Shown here: in pieces, positions 24,807 through 37,159 of the stretch
Layout of the letters: the number at the start of each line of letters is the position of its first letter
Position numbering within the stretch: position 1 is the first letter of the stretch
NCBI GenBank assembly: GCA_024036415.1
Contig: JAMWET010004114.1
Location: 1-64,000, forward strand
Reading direction: 5' to 3'
Length of the DNA stretch: 64,000 bases
From: Prochilodus magdalenae
Lineage: Eukaryota > Chordata > Actinopteri > Characiformes > Prochilodontidae
Position numbers and translations under genes: made by a program
The notes under the pieces: model-generated
Databases searched by the model: none
What the model was told of the DNA's origin: nothing
Seen by the model: only the letters and a program-made list of their open reading frames with translations

Positions 24807-26431
24807 CTGTCTACTAGTTTGTTCTTTTACTGGAGGGATATTTTACCTTGAGGATCTCTGTTCTAACTAAAGTGCTTGGTTTGTGTACTTCGTACATTCC
24901 TGGTAACAGGGGCATGGAGAATTCAGACAAGAATTAGAATAGAATGCTTTTAACCACTTTTCCAACCTCTGATTACGTGATTAGAACTAATATTATATTA
25001 GATGTGCGAATAAGGAACTTGGAAATGGAGCCATTGAAGCATGTACACCCACAGCTTTTATTTGAGGGGGAACTGCTACATGCTTTTGCACAAATTTGAA
25101 AGACTTCTCTTTATTTCAAATAAAGTGTATTAGTGTAAACTGTCAGAGCGATCATACCAAGAAAATAACTGTTGTTTACAAGAGCCCAAAGTTCGTTCTT
25201 TTTTTTCTCTTCCTTTTTGTTTTAAAACAATAACTATTTCCTAGAAATTTCCTGGTGATCTATTCCCTGAAATGATCTTCTGATTGTTGAGCCACATTCC
25301 AGGTAGCTTTGTGGGATGCCTAGGGCTTATTCAGATGTAGGGAGCTGAAGTATGTTGTTTATATGACTGCTTAATTAATCAGATAACCATAGGAATAAAC
25401 TTAAGATCGGATTATTAAGTGCAAGTAAATGCACTTACCAAGTTAGTGAATTCAAGAAAGTAAGTAATTATTTTTGGACAATAGGTGATTATTATTTTAG
25501 GGTAATGAAGATTAATTAATTATTAATTCATCATCTTAATTAATAATTAATTAATTATTAAGATAACTACTAAGCTCTTTATATATGAAGGTCAGTGTGA
25601 GAGATTTCATTCATTCTGTTTGTCTTGTTGACACATTTTGGCAGCCATGGTGAGATCTTGGTGGTGTCTTATCTACCATCCCCCATGTAGATCCATACCA
25701 AGCTTGAACATCAGCTGAATAGATGATTGGTTATGCCTCAAAGAGAAGAGAAAGGATGACTGAGAGAGGATCAAAGAGTGGGAAATATCATAAAGGTGCC
25801 CAGAGTACTCATCAAATGATTGAACACATTAAATCAGCATGAGTTTTGGGTCTAAATGTTCTAGAACCTCCAGTAGACCCTGTTCCTGCCCTGGAACATC
25901 AGTGAAGATCCAATACAGGGTATTAATTAGACCCTAAAAGTACAGCATACATAAAACTTTCAGCAAATACATCAATGCATAATTTCACTTACCACACACG
26001 TTTCCACTGGTGGCAAGGTCAAACTATGGGCATTACTAGCAGGGTGAGCAGTGACCCCATGTGGTGGAAGCAATCATTGCCCCCTACAGACTCTATAGAC
26101 ATTCAATTCCCCTCGCTTTGGCTACAAATGACTTATGAATTTGTAAACGCCTTGAAGAAACGCTCGCAGCGCACTAAGATTAAGATACTTCCTAATGCGA
26201 TGAGGGTATTTTCAGGGATTAACCGGCCTATAAGGCGGATTTTCCTGGAATTTGCAGTCTGGTCCACTGAGACTGCTCTGTTACTGAAATGCATAGATCC
26301 TCGAGGCTAATAGGACTTAAAGCACTTGGGAATGAAATACTAAATGAGTAGCAAAAAGGAATTCGTCTATGAATGCTGACAAAGAAATGAGCCAACAGAA
26401 GCACAATCAAACCACAGTTTAGCAATATACA
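24807..26431. other. Unique sequence with one AT-rich palindrome
   Basis: No supported gene. A perfect inverted repeat lies at 25511-25528 and 25538-25555 (18-bp arms, 9-nt loop). 25645-25930 resembles 27430-27650, sharing GGTGAGATC, AAGAGTGG and GGTGCCCAGA in the same order, so a diverged repeat is present in both places. Confidence 0.5.
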
Positions 26432-26433
26432 TA

Positions 26434-26961
26434 CAGTCGAGTCGCATTATTATGACCACTTCCCACTGTTGACTGCAGTAGCGCATAGCTCTTGAGGGAA
26501 GTCACGTTTTGGTGGCATTCTCTGGGCCAATTCATCCATGTGGAAGGGACTCTCAACTGACTTGGGTATGAACCCATCACGTACAGCCATGCATGCATAT
26601 TGTCTTCCCTGGGACGGATGGGGTCCTACAGCAAGACAGTGCGTCATGTCATATGGCTAGAAATGGCCAACATTGGTTGGAGGAACATGATCAAGACTTC
26701 TATGTGCTACCCTGGCCCACTAACTCCCCAGACTTGAGCCCAACTGAGCATCCGTGGGATCACCTCAATTGCCTTCATTGTTGTAGGGGTGGGCTTCCCC
26801 CACATACCTTCCAACAGCTGTGGGATGCATTGCTGTCAGCATGGCTCCAGATACCTGTGATATCTTATTGAGTCACTCCCAGCCCATCTAGCTGGTATCC
26901 ATGCTGCACATGGTAGTTACTCTGGTTATTAGGCAGTGGTCATAATAATGTGGCTCGACTG
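26434..26961 (+). mobile_element. Tc1-like element, internally deleted, with terminal repeats and TA target sites
   Basis: The left end begins CAGTCGAGTCGCATTATTAT. The right end, read in reverse complement, begins CAGTCGAGCCACATTATTAT. TA dinucleotides flank both ends (26432-26433 and 26962-26963), as expected for Tc1/mariner insertion. The 528-bp length is about one third of an autonomous element. Plus-strand translation at 26593-26871 keeps the transposase C-terminal pattern LQQDSASCHMAR, then WPTNSPDLSPTEHPWDHL, which includes the second Asp region and the third acidic site of the DDE family. It lacks the N-terminal HTH and most of the catalytic core, so it cannot move itself. Confidence 0.85.
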
Positions 26962-28345
26962 TATATTACGTTTAAATTCAGGGATTCCTCACTGCTACAT
27001 AAGTGATAGTTGCTCCAACCGTTTGTTGAGGGTTTTGTGCAAATGAAGGGGTCAGTTTCTGAGGGAAGAAGGCTCGTTCACAAACCTTGAAGAAAAATAC
27101 TTTATTTCTTTATAAATCCACATATAGTACCTATGAAAGCATAAAACTCCATCCCAGACCTTTTTTTTAATTATTATTATTATTTTTTTTTACTTCGATT
27201 TCAAATCAGAGATGGCTGAAGGTGTACCCCACATACAAATACGTACACAGTCAATTGGAGGGGAAAAAAAAAAGAACAGTATTTTATTCGTTCAGGCCAA
27301 CTTCCAAAAGGAGACCTGTTTAGTGTTGAACATGTCTTTTTAATGTCTATATGAGAGTCAGTGGATCTTTAAACTGTCCAAGCATTCAGTTCCATTGATA
27401 CGTGTGACTCTTAAAAAAAAAAAAAGGTTCAGTGCATTGGTGAGATCCTGGAGGTGTCATTGTTCTCTATGGAATCGATCCCCAAAAGCTCTGTAGAGCC
27501 AGCCCATGCCTGAAAATCAGCTGACGAGATGTACAGTTATCTCACCACAATAGGAAGGGGGGGAGGGGGAGGTGGAGTTAGAGTGATTGAGAGAGAATAG
27601 AAGAGTGGAATACATCATTAGGTGCCCAGAAAGTTCACTCAGTATTAGCATATCAGTATTTCCATGACCTGTGCTTATGCCGTGTTTCCAGCTACCGCTT
27701 CACATCGGATCAGAACGTGTTATTCCTTTGGCTTTTTGCACTGTCTCATAAGCTGGACCTCCCATAGTGACTGATCGCTGGAGCCCGATCGTCGTAGTCA
27801 TTATTCAGGTTCCATAGGTTCATGAAAGAACAGCAACATATTCCCATGTGTTTACTTCTTCAGTCCAAACGATGGTCATTTTTTTATTATTTATTTATTT
27901 GTTTGTTTATTTATTTCTTTTTTCCTAGAAGAGCGATGGCCTCAGGTTGGGATAAAAAAAAAAAAGTTGTGCCCATATGCTCGGAACAGGCTCATTAATA
28001 TCCATTGTTTGTGGAGAAGCTTGCATAAGGGACCGAAAAACAGTTGCTGTTACTGGCTTCCACCCACCTCTTCTCCCAGTAGTGTATTGGCTCCAATCCC
28101 AGGCAATTTATATTAGCCTCCAGACTGAGTTTGCCTAGAAGAATCAAAAGTGGAAGTGTTAGAGCCAGCTGCCTACAGGAACACCTGAATCATGGCACAT
28201 CTCACAGCAGCGAAAGCAGTAGCAGCAATGCTAAGTGAGCAGGGTATAGCACCTGACAGCAAAGAGGAGCGAGAATCATCTATCATATCCATACATGGCA
28301 TCCATCTGTTGAATTAAAAATGTACGCCTACAGTACGCACTGCAG
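26962..28345. other. Unassigned sequence, no gene seen
   Basis: Includes T-rich low-complexity runs (27160-27195, 27880-27930) and a copy (27430-27650) of the repeat also seen at 25.65-25.83 kb. No gene is supported. Confidence 0.5.
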
Positions 28346-28381
28346 TGAGTTAGCTGTCAAGCGACGTGCCTACAGCTCTAC

Positions 28382-28600
28382 AGATTTCGGCGGAAACGCT
28401 TGCTTCAGCAGATTGCAGAACTTGAGGAGCATATGGAAGGTAAATTCGGCATGTTAAAAAACCTCGAGGACAGACTGGCTTTCCAGAAGGCGGCTGCCTC
28501 CTATCTGAGTGCCTCGCACGGCCTGAGCGGCACCATTAGCATCCCGAGAACACGCAAAGTCCGTATTAAACCGACACTTCCGGGCCACAGCAGCTGACTA
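28382..28600 (+). other. Unidentified small ORF, possible terminal exon or retroposed fragment
   Basis: An open plus-strand frame of about 72 codons runs to a TGA at 28595-28597 and is preceded by CTCTACAG, a weak splice-acceptor-like site. An in-frame stop lies upstream at 28346. The product would read FRRKRLLQQIAELEEHMEG, then KNLEDRLAFQKAAASYL and a basic tail PRTRKVRIKPTLPGHSS. The first half is an amphipathic helix (coiled-coil-like), with codon use more gene-like than neighbouring chance frames. I do not recognise the family. No clear start codon, pyrimidine tract or poly(A) signal supports it. It lies downstream of lrfn3 on the opposite strand, so it could be the end of a convergent gene, but it could equally be chance. 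Confidence 0.25.
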
Positions 28601-31489
28601 AGCAGGAAACAAATAGGAAAATGATAAACAAGCCTATGCTAATTGGACATCCCCTCAAACAACTTCATTAGCCTGAACCCCTGCTATCAGTCATCAGATA
28701 CCACGGGGAAAAAGCTCAGCGTTTCACAGATTTCACGCTGGTGGAGCTAACAATGCGAGGGCGAGCGCTGCTCTGCTGCCGCAGCCGGCTGGAGCTATCT
28801 GCAGGCAGCAGCAGGCTAACGCTAAGCCCTTCTCTCTCTCTCTTTCTCTCTCTCTCTCTCCCTTTTTTTTCGCAGCTAGCTATTTTTAGCGTGGTCTACC
28901 CTGCCGCAGTCAGGAGGGATTCTGGGTCGGAACTGCTGTTGGCAGGGAGACGGCGGAGAGGTTGTGGCCCACTTTCGACAGCGCGCAAACAACAGTAATT
29001 ACCCCTCCAGCTCTGGGGGTGCTTCTGTCCCACCGTGTGCCTTCACCTTAAAGATTAGCCCATTTGTCTCCATATCTGAGACTCAGTGCTTTTACCCCTT
29101 CGTCTCTATCTGTCTAACCTCTCTCCTGCCACTTCTCCTGCCTTTCTTCGCTCCGCATCATAACACTCCCGTCCTCCTATTTCCCACCTCATCCATTGTT
29201 CCTATTCTCTCTCGCTCCCTCTCTCCCTTCCTTTTTCTTTGTCGTACGCCTTTTTGCTCTGCAGCTCTTTTGATATGTAGTCTGTCTTTTCCCCTACAGG
29301 TTGTAATCTCGGCCCCCCTCTTTTTCCACCCCCCCCCCGGTCCGGGAAGGTGAAAAACGAATCCATTCCAGGTGAGCCGGAGAACACACACACACAGCTC
29401 GTTTCCTCCATTTCTTCTTCCTCCACATTCAAACCCAGCAGATCATTTGGAAGCACCCTCGGGGAACTGATTTTCCACCCATTTGTGATTCATTTAACCA
29501 GATGAATATACACCCAGGGAGAGCAGGAGAATGATTACTCAGGCACACTGCTGCACTGCTTCGTTGGCCGGTGACAGTAGCTTTAGAAAGGTTCTCAGTC
29601 ATACGGGGGGCGCATACGGGGGAGGGGGGTGTTAAGGAGACACTATTATTTTATGATGGTCATCTTTCTTGTAGCCTTGCTGCACAGCAAAATCCCTAAC
29701 AGGACACTTATTTAAACCTCCGAACCTGCTAACCCCGTGTCTTAAGGGGAGGAAAGTAAAGAAAGAGAAACTCTCTCCAACTCTGGGCCGCAAGATAAAT
29801 CTCCCTGCACCTAATTACTGAGAGAGAGAACGCTCAATGCTCTCAACCAGCCATTTCATCACCCTGACCAACCGCTGCGTCCTTCAACCTGATAGTCAGC
29901 CTGGAATTAACTTCTGCCAGCAGGGGGCGTGCTTTCACATCAAACCACCCATTTCACTATCATGAATACATTTCAGGCCCGTTTGCCGTACTGCTGGGCT
30001 CCGTCTTTTTTGGCCTTGAGAGGCACTTCCATGGGGCTCAGCCATGACCAATTGTCCAAGATGGTTCTTCCAGGCTATGTGAAACGTTAAATGGAGTTAT
30101 CTCCTCTAGAAGATGGGGGGGTATGGATGCTGGAAAGCCTTTGCTGGCAGCTAATATTCCTAGCATGGGAAAGAGCTGGCCTAGTCAGCTTCTGCATCCC
30201 CGTCTGGGATGGTGCATGTGGGGTCTCAGGGGGCCTATCTGAACTAGAAGTGATTGTGAATAGGAGTGTATGGGCAGAACGAAGGATGAATAAATGACAC
30301 ATGGAGGAGTGCAGGTCAGTACATCAGTGGATTACTACTTGCCTACACTCTGAGTGAGTACATGTAGATGTAGTCTTAAGGAAACTATAGGGTGTGAATG
30401 GAGGTGAGAATGAATGATTAGGGCAGAGAAAAAATACAAACAAACGAGTGCACGTCAGACCAACATTGAATTCATGCTCAGGGGTCTGCCCTGAGATAGT
30501 GTCTGTTGGTCGAGCAGATGTGCAATAGATGGACATGCACTTTTCCACTCTATTCATTCTTAATGGGAAAGAATTTGGAAATTTGGATCTAAATGCTGTA
30601 TACAAGCACACTGAACATTCAGACTGAACATTCTGGAGATGGAGCGGTGTTAATATCTGTATCAACAGATGTGGACTAGTTAATGCACAAAAACGTGTAC
30701 CAAGAAGTAGAAGAATGTACCATCGGATCACAATAGAGCTGATATACTAAAGTAGTGATTATAAAGGCTTTAGTAGACGTCATGTGACTGGGCTTCCCAT
30801 GCTATGGACCCAAGTTTGACTGCACTAATCTCGCCAGTCAGGCTTCTACATGTCATTAGAGAATCTGTTAGATTCTGTTGCTCAATATGGCCAAGAACTG
30901 CCTAGATTGATGAGATGGGTCTATCTGACTGGCATACAAATTTACCAGCTACAAAGTGGTTTTGCATGATATGCAAGAATTTAATCTGCAGGATAAGAAG
31001 CGCTATGCCATCTTTCAGCAAACTTAATGAGATATACGGTATCCTTTATCGTATCACAACTAATTGGTTCAAACAAACTTCTATACAGCTTTTAAAGGTG
31101 TATAAACTGTACGCATGTTGGTGAAACACACAAAAACTGTATGTACACTGGTATAGAATAAGGAGAGTTCAGTACAGTGAACTTCAAACAGTGTTGATCC
31201 TCCTTCAAATACAAACCCCAGACAAATTTGTATTTGGCGAAAGAGGGAGATATGACGGGTCAATTCCAAAATCCTAAACCGTTACATAACAGATTTGACT
31301 TATTAATATAGACACCACCCAGATTTACATACAAGGGCAATCAAGCAACATCAATGAAAATGGTGGCCCACATGGAGAACAATAATGTTCCAGGCTTTGT
31401 AGGTGATGTTGGGAAACTCTCGGGAGCATGGTTGATGATCATCTTTCAACTAAGCTGAAGCTGGCTTCCTGCTAACCAGCTTTTTAACC
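28601..31489. other. Low-repeat sequence, no supported gene
   Basis: One of the least repetitive parts of the window. It contains (TC)n near 28838-28862, a pyrimidine-rich stretch at 29080-29340 and a C-run near 29330. Open frames of 60-135 codons occur but show no domains. Regulatory or UTR sequence of a neighbouring gene is possible but unproven. Confidence 0.45.
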
Positions 31490-33912
31490 AAATGTTTCGT
31501 TCCACCCTAAGTGCTAGAGCTTTAACTGGCACCAGAATGTACAGCGTTAGGATGTGTAGCATTTAAGGTGGAGTGTAAACTTCACTAATCAAGCTGCCGA
31601 ATAGGAAGCCAACTTTAGTGGCCATATTTACAACCAAATTAATTAACAAATTACATTCAAAGTTACTCATTCTGGATATTTTACTCTGGACAGTTAATGA
31701 AAGCTTGGACAATATGGAGCAACTTTGCTCAGCGTCATTTTGCTCACTAAAGAGACTGAAGAGAGAAGAAGTTCCACCTTAATTAGCATCCCAACCCCAA
31801 CAGCAGCCTGTAAGTAGCAGCCATGCTGTGTGATTGTATCTGTGTTTGCCACCTGAAGCAGATCGTGATAGTGAGGAACAACATCATTATCTGACAGTAT
31901 CTTTTTCCTCTTCTTCTTCTTGGTACACATTTCCTGTCCAGTAACTTGTCCCACAGTTTTCAAGAAATCAACATCATTCCAACTCCAAAATGTTCAGTCT
32001 CCTCAGGAATGTCATGCTTGTATACAGATTTTTGATCGGATGCACCAGAGAATGGCAGCAGCCTTGCAGAAGGCGGAAAGCTGTGCAACAAGCACTTCGG
32101 CTTACTTTGATGTTGATGTCCAGATGGAAAGTGGGTAGTTAGCATAGGGAACTTTAGCTCCTAGCAAGCTCCTAGTAACTAGCATAGCTAACTAAACAGT
32201 ATGACTATCTAGCTTATTTACATACACAATTTTTTTATTATTACGTTGTGTAGCTCATGAGTGACTATCATAGTCTTGCTTGGTTCTTCAAATTTCCCAT
32301 GAGCAAAAAAGGAAAACTTTAATTCTATTGCCAAATCTCTGTAGTGGCCCTTGGGGGTCCTTACCATTGAAGAATAGGGCAAAAGTGGAAATATATGGAC
32401 CACAGTCTGTCATAGTAGAACCATAAACTGCTCCTACATGAAGGTGGAGCTGATTAAGTGGACAATGAGTGTAGGTACATGGAAAATCTAACAGACATAT
32501 TACCCTACTATATCAATATGGTGAGCCATATACCTATGTGGGTAGGGCATTGCTGGCTAAAACTACACCTGCACCGCCGGTGGTTATGGCACTGTTGAAC
32601 CAAATCCATGGTCAGGCATTGCAAATGTGGAAGAGATTGGCCCTCTAGATGCACTAGAGCAACAACTAAAGCACAAACTAATGCCTCCAGGGCAGCAAGG
32701 GCACTGATGATTGGTTTCACAGAAAGGAAAATAGGAGAGCCAGCAGGAGGATGAGTGGAAAGCCAAGTGGAGGACTTATCCCCCCCCCCACTAACACAGT
32801 CTCGCGCTCTCTCTCTCGCTCCATCTCTCGCTCTGCATTTAGGTGCTGCACTAGTCTTATGATGATTGCTTATTCCCACCTGCACTCAGACACGTGGGCG
32901 GCGGCGGCGGCCGAGGCAGCGGCAGCAGCAGGTGAAATGGAGGGATTTTCATCACTTTCTTTTTGGAGTCGTAACGCCGCGGTGAAGTGGTTATTCAAAT
33001 ACACCCCCTGCTTCACACGGATACTTACGTGCAGCACTAACAATGCACGACAAAAAATAAGAATAGTTCTATGCCTTATTGCTCAGCAGGCATAACCATA
33101 ACAAAGGAGGCACGCGTAGTTATACAAAGGCACCCGGCGAACTCTCTTTCTTCCTGCTGTAAACATTCACCATTACAAACATTCACGGGAGAGTCATTAC
33201 TCCTACAAACGAGCAGTATAAATAGAATTAAACTGGAGCATTCACAACAGTCAGTCTGCAGATTCCGAGGGGGGTGAATTAACCCCTTACGCTGCAGGCA
33301 TATTGTTAGGATGTCAGTTTTATTATGGGGACACATGATTTGTTTAGGCATTTGGTAAATCTGGGTCACGTAGGTGTGAAAGTCAGGAACTGGGTCCGTA
33401 TACGGGTCTCTTAGGGTTAACAACACAAGAGAAAGAAATGACGACATGCCCTGTGTCTCGGTTCAAGTGCATCCACAGTTAAGCAGCCACTTTCGATGCA
33501 AGAAAGGAGTTGACACGGGGGGATGAAATGGGATGTACTGCACTGTTAATACTATCAAGCTGTGCCTGCTCTCAGCAGTAGGCGCCATGCAGGGGCAGAT
33601 TGGGCCACTTCTGTCAAGCGGTATGCCACTAGCATGACTATGCAAAATGCACCTTCAGAACTTTAGAACCCAACAGTAACAACAACAACATCATCATTAT
33701 AAAAGGAGATGCAGAAATTTCATGCATTGTTGGCCAAAGTCCAAACATTACTGTTGAAACAATAATTAATATAGAGAGAATAGATGCTTTCAATGCATCA
33801 CACATATATAGCTTTGTTATAGACATGGCTAGTCACTAACTATAATGTGAGCACAAGGACTTCAGGTTGGGGGCAACCAGTGATGCTTGGACAAAGCTAC
33901 ATATAAAACTAC
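31490..33912. other. Unassigned sequence, no gene seen
   Basis: Mixed sequence with short repeats of the ATTTAAGGTGGA / TTCCACCTTAA type (31562, 31770). A CGG-rich patch (GGCGGCGGCGGCCGAGG near 32897) and a TCTCGC run (32808-32835) stand out. Frames of 110-125 codons at 32508-33095 overlap on both strands and have no recognisable product. Confidence 0.5.
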
Positions 33913-34167
33913 ATATCGTCGCGGTCCATGGAAAAACAGGTATCTCCAAAATGGCAACTTTACAGGAGAGGCCAAAAACCTCATTTCATATGAATGGATG
34001 TCAATGGAACCAGACGTCTTTCCAAGCCATTCTGGGCCATTTCTGTTGGTCCGTTCTTTATGAAATTTCCACACAGTGTAAAGAACAGCTCATGTGATCA
34101 AATGAGACATAAAAGTAAAAATCAACAAAAATGGAGATACATGTTTTTCTTTGGACAGCAACGATAT
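33913..34167. mobile_element. MITE copy 2 of the CACTGTCC-ended family
   Basis: About 255 bp. Ends ATATCGTCGCGGTCC and GGACAGCAACGATAT form an inverted pair. The interior (AAAATGGCAACTTTACAGGAG, then GTCAATGGAACCAGACGTC) is almost identical to the copy at 48.7 kb. Non-coding. Confidence 0.85.
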
Positions 34168-35958
34168 GCTACACAGTATGGACTGTGATAGATAGATACA
34201 TAGATACATGTGATACATCTGTCAAGATATACATTCACCATATCTAAATACCAAGGCAGAAAGAAAGATATAGTTGTCTGTAATGAGACTTCTCAGAGAT
34301 ATTGCCACTTTTAAGACCTGTTACATATGGATGGAGAAGGATTGGCTATTTACACAGCCAGTTCCAATGACTATATGCAGGCATCACTGAATTTACTTCC
34401 TGTTTCCTGTATTAAACCAAAATTCCTATGCCGCACTTCCCTATGCTATACACTAGGGGTCGCTATTACTTGCAGGGCCAGAACAATACTAAAGAATAAA
34501 CCTTACCCGCCTTGGATCACTTACCAACCCACAAACTGGGAAGCAGCCCAATTTGTTTCTTGTTGCAGGCTGAGATCAGAAAACATGGGATTCGGCAAGC
34601 CGTTTGGATTTGGTTCCCCTTGTTCCCAAGTCTGCGTATCTCCGCCCACAGCTTCTGGACTAACTTTTGCAATGCGGTGCCATCGTTTTCTTGCCACTAG
34701 CATAATGTGAAAGCTAGGAGCTAAGCTTAGGAACTGCTCTGTGGTCGGCTACACCTGACTGGATGATACTATAGTGGCCAAAGAGCTGTAAGCATGAGCT
34801 GTATCCACTTTGTGTCTGACATATAACTGAAGTCAGATACTTGTTTTCCCATTTCCCTTCAAGTTGTGTGGCAGTTATGCTTGTGCCTCTGGCTACTTGT
34901 CCATCTCCTTATCAAATTTTTGAAATTTTATGCTGAACTTCTTGTTTCAATTTTCCTGTTCCACCTTAAATGTTGCAGTGGTTATGCTGGCAGCTCATTC
35001 TACCTGCTGAGCTTCTTGCTCCACTTTTCCTGTTCCACCTTAAATGTCACAGCGGCTATGCTGGCAGCTCAGGCTACTTGCCGAGCGTCTTGCTCCAGTT
35101 TTCCTGATGCAGCACTTTACTTGCTGCCATCTCAGGCGACATTGTAATAATTGCTGCTCCATTTAAGGTGGAACAGTAAAGTTCCACAAAAAGTTGTTGA
35201 GTAGGAAGCAGACTTCTGCAATGTGCCTGACTGCTGCATTTCCAGCAGGCATTTCCTTCCTCTATGGGCGAGAACGGTAAAGACGTGTCTACTGGAAGAC
35301 TAGTAGATTTTTTAGGAATAAGATACCTGTACTGAATGGTAGAGATGTGTTAAGTTCTACACAATCTTCATTGAAATATAGGGACTCAAAATTGGCTCTA
35401 CCAAAATGTTGAGTAGAATGTTAAAGCATTAGCCTAAGCCAACTTATAACCTAAGATCGTGGATCGATGAAGTGGATACGGTAGTTTATCGTTTCCTGTC
35501 AGTGCATGTAATTGCTCCATTGGAGATGATAGTACTCCAGAACAATCCAGACTCTGGTTAGGGACATACATAGTCCACAGTGTAAGAACATAGTAGATAG
35601 TGTTGAATTGAGACACAGGGCATATCTTCATGTTACCCTAACATGGGGAAAGTCTAGTGATAGTATGGCCTCAATGTCTCTATTAACTAAGGAAGCATTT
35701 AAAAAAATGCTGGAGTGTCCCCGTATCAGCAACCTTGTGCACTGCTGCTGCTGCTGCCATGATGTGGTTGCCTAGCAACAAATCTTATAACAGATAACGC
35801 GGAGAACGTGTTCTCTCTCACCTTGGACGGGAGGTACATCCTCAGTAAGGCAGCGAGACCCCAGCACCAGAAAAAAAAGAAGGGGAGGGAGGCAGGTGGC
35901 AGGTGGAGGAGGAGTAGGAGGAGGAGGGGGGTGGGAGAGCATTGGATTTGATCCTGTG
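34168..35958. other. Region downstream of the lrfn3 stop codon, probable 3' UTR and intergenic
   Basis: On the minus strand this follows the lrfn3 stop. A C/T-rich tract (35870-35940 in plus coordinates, GGAGG-rich) lies directly after the stop. No AATAAA or ATTAAA was seen on the minus strand within about 1.1 kb, so the poly(A) site cannot be placed. A 127-codon frame at 34327-34710 has no recognisable product. Confidence 0.5.
34932..35153. repeat. Three tandem copies of a 74-bp unit
   Basis: Copies begin near 34932 (GCTGAACTTCTTG), 35006 (GCTGAGCTTCTTG) and 35080 (GCCGAGCGTCTTG). The first two continue with TTTTCCTGTTCCACCTTAAA; the third diverges. The CCTTAAATG motif in them also occurs elsewhere in the window, so the unit may derive from a dispersed element. 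Confidence 0.75.
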
Positions 35959-36514
35959 TTATTGCGATATGGAATCTTCTTCTTTGACCGATTTTCCGTA
36001 TTCCGGATTCAAGTCCACCACCGTGGTGCCTTTCAGCGCTCCGTAGCCACCCTCCTGGCCCCCGCAGCCTTCAGGCCTGTCCTGACTGAGCGGGGCCGAG
36101 GGTTTGCTAGCCGAGCCAGAGGAAGAAGATGACCTGGTGGGTGGAGGGGGTCCGGATGCTGCCCCCTGCTGGCCGCCATTGGTTTGGGAGCAGACGTTGC
36201 TGACCCTAGCGGCCTTCTGCTTGTAGTGCTGGCTGTGGAGTTTGTACTTCATGAGCAGGATGAAGATGAAGACGAGGACGGAGGCCACGATGATGCCGCC
36301 GATGACTATGATCATGGTGCCACCCAGAAACTGGTCATGAAGGGAGCGGCAGCGGTGGAAATCACGCTCTGTGGTGAAGGAGACGCAGCCCACTAGGCGG
36401 GTGGCCGTCAGAGCTGTCACACCATCGTCGTAAACGGCCAACACACACAGCTCGTAGTCCCGGGAGGAGGCAAGGTCACTGAGCTGGAAGAGCTTATGGG
36501 AGGCTGGGATCATC
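35959..36514 (-). CDS. lrfn3: lrfn3-like, last coding exon (FN3 end, transmembrane, cytoplasmic tail)
   Basis: Leucine-rich repeat and fibronectin III protein of the LRFN/SALM family, type I membrane adhesion proteins of neuronal synapses. The exon starts after the acceptor TTTTTCTGTCTCAG; its first G completes an Arg codon begun in the exon at 63047. It then encodes 184 residues to a TAA. Residues 1-49 finish the FN3 domain ([26 protein letters not shown]). About residues 65-88 form the membrane helix ([19 protein letters not shown]). The cytoplasmic tail has the family motif [11 protein letters not shown], a Pro/Ser-rich stretch and a [11 protein letters not shown] end. It closes in SISQ, so there is no PDZ-binding C-terminus. 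A short tail without a PDZ motif, with [10 protein letters not shown] and VCSQTNG, fits LRFN3 better than LRFN1, 2 or 4; LRFN5 is the main alternative. Paralogue choice is from memory of the family. Confidence 0.9.
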
Positions 36515-36784
36515 CTGAGACAGAAAAACAGAGAGACAGACAGCTAGTAATTATTATTGTTAAGGTTAAACCCTTAAGCTGGTTAACGGATGACTATGAG
36601 AAGAGCTTTATCACTGTGGACTGTTTTTTTGAGGGTGGAGACAAGCATGAGCTCTGTACTCTAATTTTTCTATTGTATTATACTGGGTTCATCTGGAGTT
36701 CAACAACAAGATGGATCCCTAAACGTTGATATCCTATACATTCCATTGCTTTGGTTAGTGGTGAAAGTAGGTTATTCCAAACTG

Positions 36785-36960
36785 CGTATTGTTGCTGTCC
36801 AAAGAAAAACATGGATCTTAACTTTTTGTTGATTTTAAGTTTTTTGAACACAGCAGCTGCTGTTTACATTGTGTAAAAATGTGATGAAGAATGGACCAAT
36901 AGAAATGGCCTAAAATTGCTTGGACAAACGTCTGGTTCCATTGACTTTATTAAATTAAAC
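36785..36960. mobile_element. MITE copy 3, truncated
   Basis: Begins GTTGCTGTCCAAAGAAAAAC and contains ACACAGCAGCTGCTGTTTAC and GTCTGGTTCCATTGACTT in the order of the other copies. It stops near 36960 without the second terminal repeat. Confidence 0.75.
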
Positions 36961-37159
36961 TGCTCCGCATCATATGGTGTTTTAGTACTCAATACCACAG
37001 ACTCAAGGCCTTGGGCTAGTCTTAGTCCTGGAGTACAGACTTGTACAGGTCTTGTAGCTTTTTATTGCAGCCACCAGATGCATTAACGTTTGCACGGCAT
37101 AATTCCCAAAATAAATATTCTCTGGGAAATACTTTAAGAATCTCAGTCCACACCTAACA

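Noticed and set aside
32508..33095. Overlapping 114-125 codon frames on both strands
   Set aside because: Opposite-strand overlap, low-complexity Ala/Ser/Arg runs from CGG and TCTCGC repeats, no recognisable product.
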